A program made the position numbers and the translations under genes. The notes beneath the pieces were generated by a model. The model saw nothing but the letters and a program-made list of their open reading frames with translations, was not told the DNA's origin and made no database searches. 64,000 nt of DNA from Blautia sp. (GTDB lineage: Bacteria > Bacillota > Clostridia > Lachnospirales > Lachnospiraceae). The stretch covers positions 1-64,000 of the forward strand of contig JAETNR010000020.1 of assembly GCA_021772055.1 (NCBI GenBank), read 5' to 3'. Positions 58,611 through 64,000 of this stretch are shown one piece after another. Numbering within the stretch: the first letter of the stretch is position 1; each line of letters starts with the position of its first letter.

Positions 58611-60161
58611 ATGTATCGCGTAGCAATTGCAGATGACGAAATCGGAATTCGGGAAGGTTTGAAAGATTTGGTAGAATGGGAAGCATTGGGATTCTCTGTC
58701 TGCGGTGTTTTTGAAGATGGGGAAGGTCTGCTCTCTCTCCTAAAAGATCAGCCTCCCCATCTGATTGTAACAGATATTCGCATGAATCGCTGCTCCGGTC
58801 TGGACATCTCCAAATATATTCAGGAACAAAAACTGAAAACCCGGGTAGTGCTGATCAGTGGTTATCAGGAGACCGAACTTGCCATGTCCGCCATCCGCTA
58901 TGGTGTAAAAAACTACATTTTAAAACCGATTGATCTGGATGAGCTCTCTGATTGTATCCGAAAAGTTAAGGAGGATTTGGATGCCGACCAGGTAATTTTC
59001 ACTCAGCGTGAAGAACTTTTCCGGACGCAGAGTGATATGCAGGATATCAGAAAACTCTTTTTCGAGGAAATGCTCCGGGGCGATCTGGAAAATCAGCAGC
59101 TAATCAAGCGTGCTCTGACACTCCTCTGCCCGGAGATGTCCCTTGAGGAGAGTGCGTGTTTTTTTCTAACTCTGCATATCCGTCAGTATGGAAGTTTTCA
59201 AAAAAACAGCTGGAAGAAAGATCCTGCACAGCTCTCTGCCTATGTGGATCATTTTTCGGATCGCTTTCAAACGAAATGCCGCATCCTCACGATTTCCCGG
59301 AAAGAAACACAGCTCACAGCCTTCGGGCTTTTGCCAAAGCATTCGGAGCAATCCGTGCGGGAGGCAGCTGCCAGGGAGGCTGCTCGCCTATGTGAGGACA
59401 TCCGTTCTTCCTTTGGTGTTCTGGCAGATCCGGATAGTTTGGAAGTATTTGACAGTATCTCTGCCATGCTGGCCGGGGTCTCCGTCTCCGAAGACAGTAC
59501 CTTAGGCCAGGCGTTGGAAAAACTGGTTCTACGCCAAAAACAGCTCTATCTCGTACTCATCAATGGAACGCTTCTCTCTCTGACTGAGGAAACTTTGCGT
59601 TTTGCAGACTCTTTGGAAGGGCTTAAACTTTCTTCCGCCAGGGAACTCATGGAAAATCTGTTCCATACTTTGTCAGACAAACTGCGCCTGGATGGTCTTC
59701 CCCATTCAGCTGATCTGGTATTGAAGGAAGCCTTCCCTGTACTTGCCGCCATCAGCGATTTCAAAGAGCTGAAAGAGTTCCTCTCCCACACCATGCGCAA
59801 GCTCTATCTCTCTCTCCATCAGGATTCTGACAGCCTGATGGAACGTACCAAAGACTATGTGATAAAACACATCGGGGAGGATCTTTCCCTGGAGGATGTA
59901 GCGGATCATTTTTACTTAAGCCCCTCCTATTTCAGCCGCACCTTCAAGGCTGTTACCGGAGAAACCTTTGTGCGCTTTGTAAGCCGCATTAAAATGGAAG
60001 AAGCTGCCAGGCTTCTGGCAGCTACTGATCTGAAAATATATGATATCTCTGAGCGTGTCGGCTACAAAAGCCTCCGGCACTTCAATAAGCTTTTTAAAGA
60101 ATATATGGGAATCCAGCCCTCTGGCTACCGCCAGAAAATGCACATAGGAGGTGACAGATGA
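58611..60161 (+). CDS. Response regulator with AraC-type DNA-binding domain (YesN-like)
   Basis: MYRVAIADDEIGIREGL...HLIVTDIRMNRCSGLDI receiver plus C-terminal AraC HTH; start chosen at M4. Confidence 0.92.
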   Translation: MYRVAIADDEIGIREGLKDLVEWEALGFSVCGVFEDGEGLLSLLKDQPPHLIVTDIRMNRCSGLDISKYIQEQKLKTRVVLISGYQETELAMSAIRYGVKNYILKPIDLDELSDCIRKVKEDLDADQVIFTQREELFRTQSDMQDIRKLFFEEMLRGDLENQQLIKRALTLLCPEMSLEESACFFLTLHIRQYGSFQKNSWKKDPAQLSAYVDHFSDRFQTKCRILTISRKETQLTAFGLLPKHSEQSVREAAAREAARLCEDIRSSFGVLADPDSLEVFDSISAMLAGVSVSEDSTLGQALEKLVLRQKQLYLVLINGTLLSLTEETLRFADSLEGLKLSSARELMENLFHTLSDKLRLDGLPHSADLVLKEAFPVLAAISDFKELKEFLSHTMRKLYLSLHQDSDSLMERTKDYVIKHIGEDLSLEDVADHFYLSPSYFSRTFKAVTGETFVRFVSRIKMEEAARLLAATDLKIYDISERVGYKSLRHFNKLFKEYMGIQPSGYRQKMHIGGDR

Positions 60162-61906
60162 TGAAACGGGAAAATCGAAATTCCAAGCGGACACGGTATT
60201 TTACAGGACGAATCTTTTTCAGAAATTTTTTGATGCTCATGGCATTGGCCGTCGTTCCCATGCTCCTCGCCATCTTTCTGGGCACCTATTCTCAACGAGT
60301 CGTGGTAGAAAAAGAAGTGGCACTTTACAATCTGCGCACTGTCTCCCTTCTGCAGGATTCCATGGATGAGCTATTTGAGAGCTGCCTGCAGCAGGCGGAC
60401 TATCTCCTTTCTGACAACGATATCAATCTATTCCTGATCACCCAAAAGGATGGTTATACCTTCTACCATAATGACGTAATTTACAAGCTGATGAAAGTTC
60501 AGATGCAGGCAAATCCGGATTTTCTTGGCATTTATATTTATTCCAATGTGAACGGGAAATTCGTCTCCAACTATGGCGAGACCTCCCTGGCACGCTTCTT
60601 CGACACAGGATGGCTTGAAGATTATCAGTCTTATGACGGGGAAAATAGTTTCTTCTATGCTTTCCGCGACGGCCAGACCAGTCATCTTCAGCCAGTCCGC
60701 ATCTTAAGTCTGTATAAAATCCTGACAGTCGGCGAGCAGCGCAGAGGCGTTATCGTCTACAATATCAATTTTGACCAGTTTATACGCAAAATCTCCCAGT
60801 ACCGCGGTGAGTACGATATCAGCTTAAGTCTTCGCACCGAGGACGGCAGCCTGGTGGAACCACTGTGGGGAGAGAATGATCTGCATTCCCTGAATGGATC
60901 TTTTGACGAAAACAATCGCCTGGAAACTGATGATTTCATCGTTTATCGTTCTCCGGTAGAATTTTCTGACCTGTATCTTTATTCTGTTCTCTCCAGGGAT
61001 GCCCTGCAGGCGCGTCTTACGACCTCACAGGCTACTCTGATTGCTGTCGTGGCAGGAGTCTGCCTGTTGGTATTGGCTCTCGCCATCCTGATTTCCATGC
61101 GGATCTATCATCCTTTCCACAAGATCCTAGAAGAGCTGGAAACTCCCGCCGGGCTTTTAAGGAACAAGGTTGCCATCACCCAGGATGAAGAATCCTTCAT
61201 CCTGGAATCTATCCACAGCATGTCAGCCAAAAATGAGGAAATCACCGAAGAACTGTCCCGCCGTGTCGCTCTGTTAAAGCAGGCACAATCCGTTGCCCTC
61301 CAGAGCCAGATCAATCCTCATTTTCTCCACAATACCCTGGACAGTATCAGTTGGGCTACCATGCGCCTTACCGGCGGAAAAAACGAGGCATCCGTCATGC
61401 TCTCCAAGCTCGCCCAGATTCTCCGCTATTCCCTGGATGACGTAGACACTCTGGTTCCTCTTCAAAAAGAACTCAATAATACCCGTATCTACCTGGAACT
61501 CCAGGAACTCCGCTATCGCAATGCCTTCCAGGTGGAATGGGATATTCAGGACGATGTCCCGGACTGCCAGGTGATCAAAATCCTGCTGCAGCCCATCGTG
61601 GAAAATGCAATTCAGCACGGCTTAAAACCCATGAGCCGGGGAGGCCTTTTAAAAATTTCAGCCCATACAGACGGAGAGCTCCTCCTCATATCCATTTTTG
61701 ACAATGGCGCCGGCATTCCGGCTGAACGTCTTGCCTCTATCCAATCTGTACTTCATTCAGATATGATTCAGCAGCAGGAAAGCATCGGAATCGTAAACGT
61801 CCATCAAAGGATCCGGCTTTTCTACGGAGAGGAATATGGGCTTGAACTTTCCTCAGATCAGGGAACCCTGGTGACGCTGAAGCTCCCAGTGGTAAGGACC
61901 GTATAA
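60158..61906 (+). CDS. Sensor histidine kinase (YesM-like)
   Basis: LQSQINPHFLHNTLDSISW and LLQPIVENAIQHGLKP; 4-nt overlap with the response regulator. Confidence 0.92.
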   Translation: MMKRENRNSKRTRYFTGRIFFRNFLMLMALAVVPMLLAIFLGTYSQRVVVEKEVALYNLRTVSLLQDSMDELFESCLQQADYLLSDNDINLFLITQKDGYTFYHNDVIYKLMKVQMQANPDFLGIYIYSNVNGKFVSNYGETSLARFFDTGWLEDYQSYDGENSFFYAFRDGQTSHLQPVRILSLYKILTVGEQRRGVIVYNINFDQFIRKISQYRGEYDISLSLRTEDGSLVEPLWGENDLHSLNGSFDENNRLETDDFIVYRSPVEFSDLYLYSVLSRDALQARLTTSQATLIAVVAGVCLLVLALAILISMRIYHPFHKILEELETPAGLLRNKVAITQDEESFILESIHSMSAKNEEITEELSRRVALLKQAQSVALQSQINPHFLHNTLDSISWATMRLTGGKNEASVMLSKLAQILRYSLDDVDTLVPLQKELNNTRIYLELQELRYRNAFQVEWDIQDDVPDCQVIKILLQPIVENAIQHGLKPMSRGGLLKISAHTDGELLLISIFDNGAGIPAERLASIQSVLHSDMIQQQESIGIVNVHQRIRLFYGEEYGLELSSDQGTLVTLKLPVVRTV

Positions 61907-62128
61907 TTCGTTCGCAGTTTTCTCCCAGACAGCTCATCCCTATAAAAAATACAATCCTATCCGATGCAGAATAAAATGCTTGTTGTAAATAAAACATTCT
62001 CTTCTTTTCATAAAATAGTACAAATTCCCGAGAAGATTTGCCATAGACAAGGGCGTAGCCGGATGTTAGGATATTCTCATAATCAGCTATCCAATCAGCT
62101 AGCAAAAGAAAGGAACACGGAATACATT

Positions 62129-64000
62129 ATGGTTAATAAAAATCATACAGGAATGGATTTTCAGATTGACGGACTGAATTACCGGCTGCTTCCGGTCACA
62201 GAAGAAATTGTCCGCTGCATTATTTCCAAAAAAGAAATCTGTCAGGAAACAGAATCTTTCATTATTGAAAAAAAGGAACCGGAACATGTAGATTTTCAGG
62301 TGGAGGAATCTGAGAACACTGCTTTCTTAAAAACAGCCAAGGTGCAGGTGCAGGTAAATCTGCAAAACGGGGAGTTTACCTGGCTGCGTCCTGACAATCG
62401 TGTGTGGCTTAAGGAAAGCGGCCGTGACCTGGCGGAAATTGATGTAATCCATTATACCACCGGTGACGAAGAGCCGATCATCAAACGGGTAAAGACCGTA
62501 GACGGAGAACGGAATTTTATCCAGAATCTGAAAGAAGTCGTGGACAGAAAAGCATACCGGGCAAGATTGTTTTATCAGTGGAAAGAAAATGAGGGAATCT
62601 ATGGGCTTGGTCAGGCGGAAGAAGGAATCTACAATTACAGAGGCCATAACCAGTACCTTTATCAGCACAATATGCGCATTCCTATGCCTATGTTTGTCTC
62701 TTCCGAAGGCTACGGCATTCTGGTAGACTGCTGTTCTCTTATGACCTTTAATGATGAGGGCAGACAATCTTATTTATTTTTGGATACGGTTGACCAGATC
62801 GATTACTACTTCCTTGGGGGCAGCACCATGGACGGCATTATCCATGATTACCGTTACCTCACCGGCAAGGCACAGATGCTGCCGAAATGGGCATATGGTT
62901 ATATCCAGTCTAAGGAACAATATTATACGGATCAGGAGCTTGTGGATATTGTAAAGCATTATCGTGACCTTCAGGTTCCCCTGGATTGTGTTGTACAGGA
63001 TTGGAATTCCTGGGAGCCCGGGCAGTGGGGAAACAAAATCGTTGATAAAGCACGCTACGGCAATCTGAAAGCCTGCATGGATGAGATTCATGCCATGAAT
63101 GCCCATACGATGGTTTCCGTATGGCCCAACATGAATACAGGCTGCGAAAACCACACAGAGCTTTTTGACAAGGGTTATATGCTCAATGACTACGCTACTT
63201 ACGATGCCTTTAATGAAAAAGCCAGGGAAATTTACTGGAAGCAGGCAAAGGCAGAGCTTTTTGACGGCGGCTTTGATTCCTGGTGGTGTGATTCCACAGA
63301 ACCGTTTTCCGGACCGGACTGGAACGGAGAAAACAAGCGTGAACCATGGGAACGGTATGCCCTTGTTGGCGGCGAGCATAAAAAATATCTGGATGCAGCA
63401 AGAGCCAATGCTTATGCATTAATGCACGCAAAAGGAATTTACGAGAATCAGCGCAAAGACAGAGAAGATATGCGAGTTCTGAATCTTACCCGCTCCGGCT
63501 ATGCTTCCGGGCAGAAATACAGCGCAATGCTCTGGTCCGGAGATACCTGCGCTTCCTGGGATAATTTCAAGATTCAGATCACAGAGGGCCTGAATATGTG
63601 TATGAGCGGTTATCCTTACTGGACGCTGGATATCGGTGCATTTTTCACAGTATATAAAAAATGGCAGAACCGCGGCTGTGGCTGCAATACCGATCCTACC
63701 CCCAAATGGTTCTGGCAGGGACAATATGAGGAAGGAGTTCATGACAAGGGATATTGCGAGCTTTATACACGCTGGCTTGAGATGGGAACATTCCTTCCCA
63801 TGTTCCGCTCTCACGGAACCGATACCCCGAGGGAAATCTGGAACTTCGGCGAAAAGGGAACCATGTTTTACGATGCCATTGAGAAATTTATTAAACTTCG
63901 TTACCGGCTGATGCCTTATATTTATTCCCTTGCAGCATCTGTCCATTTTAATGACAGCACGATCATGCGAAGCCTTCTCTTCGATTTTCCTGAAGATCTG
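62129..64000 (+). CDS. GH31 family glycosidase (alpha-xylosidase/alpha-glucosidase-like), truncated by the window end
   Basis: Manual translation of a 624-codon open frame: VPLDCVVQDWNSWEPGQWG..., nucleophile region GGFDSWWCDSTEP, LEMGTFLPMFRSHGTDTPREIW, no stop before 64000. Alternative in-frame ATG at 62063. Absent from the ORF track because no stop is reached. Confidence 0.88.
   Translation, partial: MVNKNHTGMDFQIDGLNYRLLPVTEEIVRCIISKKEICQETESFIIEKKEPEHVDFQVEESENTAFLKTAKVQVQVNLQNGEFTWLRPDNRVWLKESGRDLAEIDVIHYTTGDEEPIIKRVKTVDGERNFIQNLKEVVDRKAYRARLFYQWKENEGIYGLGQAEEGIYNYRGHNQYLYQHNMRIPMPMFVSSEGYGILVDCCSLMTFNDEGRQSYLFLDTVDQIDYYFLGGSTMDGIIHDYRYLTGKAQMLPKWAYGYIQSKEQYYTDQELVDIVKHYRDLQVPLDCVVQDWNSWEPGQWGNKIVDKARYGNLKACMDEIHAMNAHTMVSVWPNMNTGCENHTELFDKGYMLNDYATYDAFNEKAREIYWKQAKAELFDGGFDSWWCDSTEPFSGPDWNGENKREPWERYALVGGEHKKYLDAARANAYALMHAKGIYENQRKDREDMRVLNLTRSGYASGQKYSAMLWSGDTCASWDNFKIQITEGLNMCMSGYPYWTLDIGAFFTVYKKWQNRGCGCNTDPTPKWFWQGQYEEGVHDKGYCELYTRWLEMGTFLPMFRSHGTDTPREIWNFGEKGTMFYDAIEKFIKLRYRLMPYIYSLAASVHFNDSTIMRSLLFDFPEDL

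Noticed and set aside
1-64000. Defence islands, prophage or integrase genes
   Set aside because: Apart from hicAB no recombinase, phage structural or defence genes were recognised

Overview
A 64-kb chromosomal window whose gene content and low-GC clostridial style suggest a spore-forming gut Lachnospiraceae-like Firmicute (inferred from gene content only). Left edge (0-2.3 kb): a HicA/HicB toxin-antitoxin pair, an HTH regulator and a roughly 0.85-kb mostly non-coding stretch, ending in a pseudoknotted leader before a QueT-type transporter that looks like a preQ1 riboswitch. Core genes follow: spoIIAA-spoIIAB-sigF, folC, an LTA-synthase-like sulfatase, valS with a T-box leader, deoC, cdd, a SASP, a PadR/DUF1700/DUF4097/PspC envelope cassette, an RsmF-like rRNA methyltransferase, addA/addB, nadE and hslO. 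Accessory material is mainly carbohydrate-utilisation loci: (i) a GH106-like locus with an ABC importer, a URO-D family protein and a GntR regulator (12.5-20.7 kb); (ii) an ABC importer with a YesM/YesN two-component pair, a GH94 phosphorylase and an SGNH esterase (45.9-54.8 kb); (iii) a second ABC importer with its own two-component pair and a GH31 enzyme cut by the window end (54.9-64 kb). The most unusual signals are a ~268-bp near-perfect intergenic palindrome between the convergent rsmF-like gene and addA, the four-helix pseudoknot upstream of queT, a FtsX-type permease with a ~500-residue heptad-repeat coiled coil, and an 11-residue (33-bp) tandem repeat in a DUF1700-like protein. I saw no CRISPR array, rRNA or tRNA and no clearly novel defence system. 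All calls come from reading the sequence; no database search was run.
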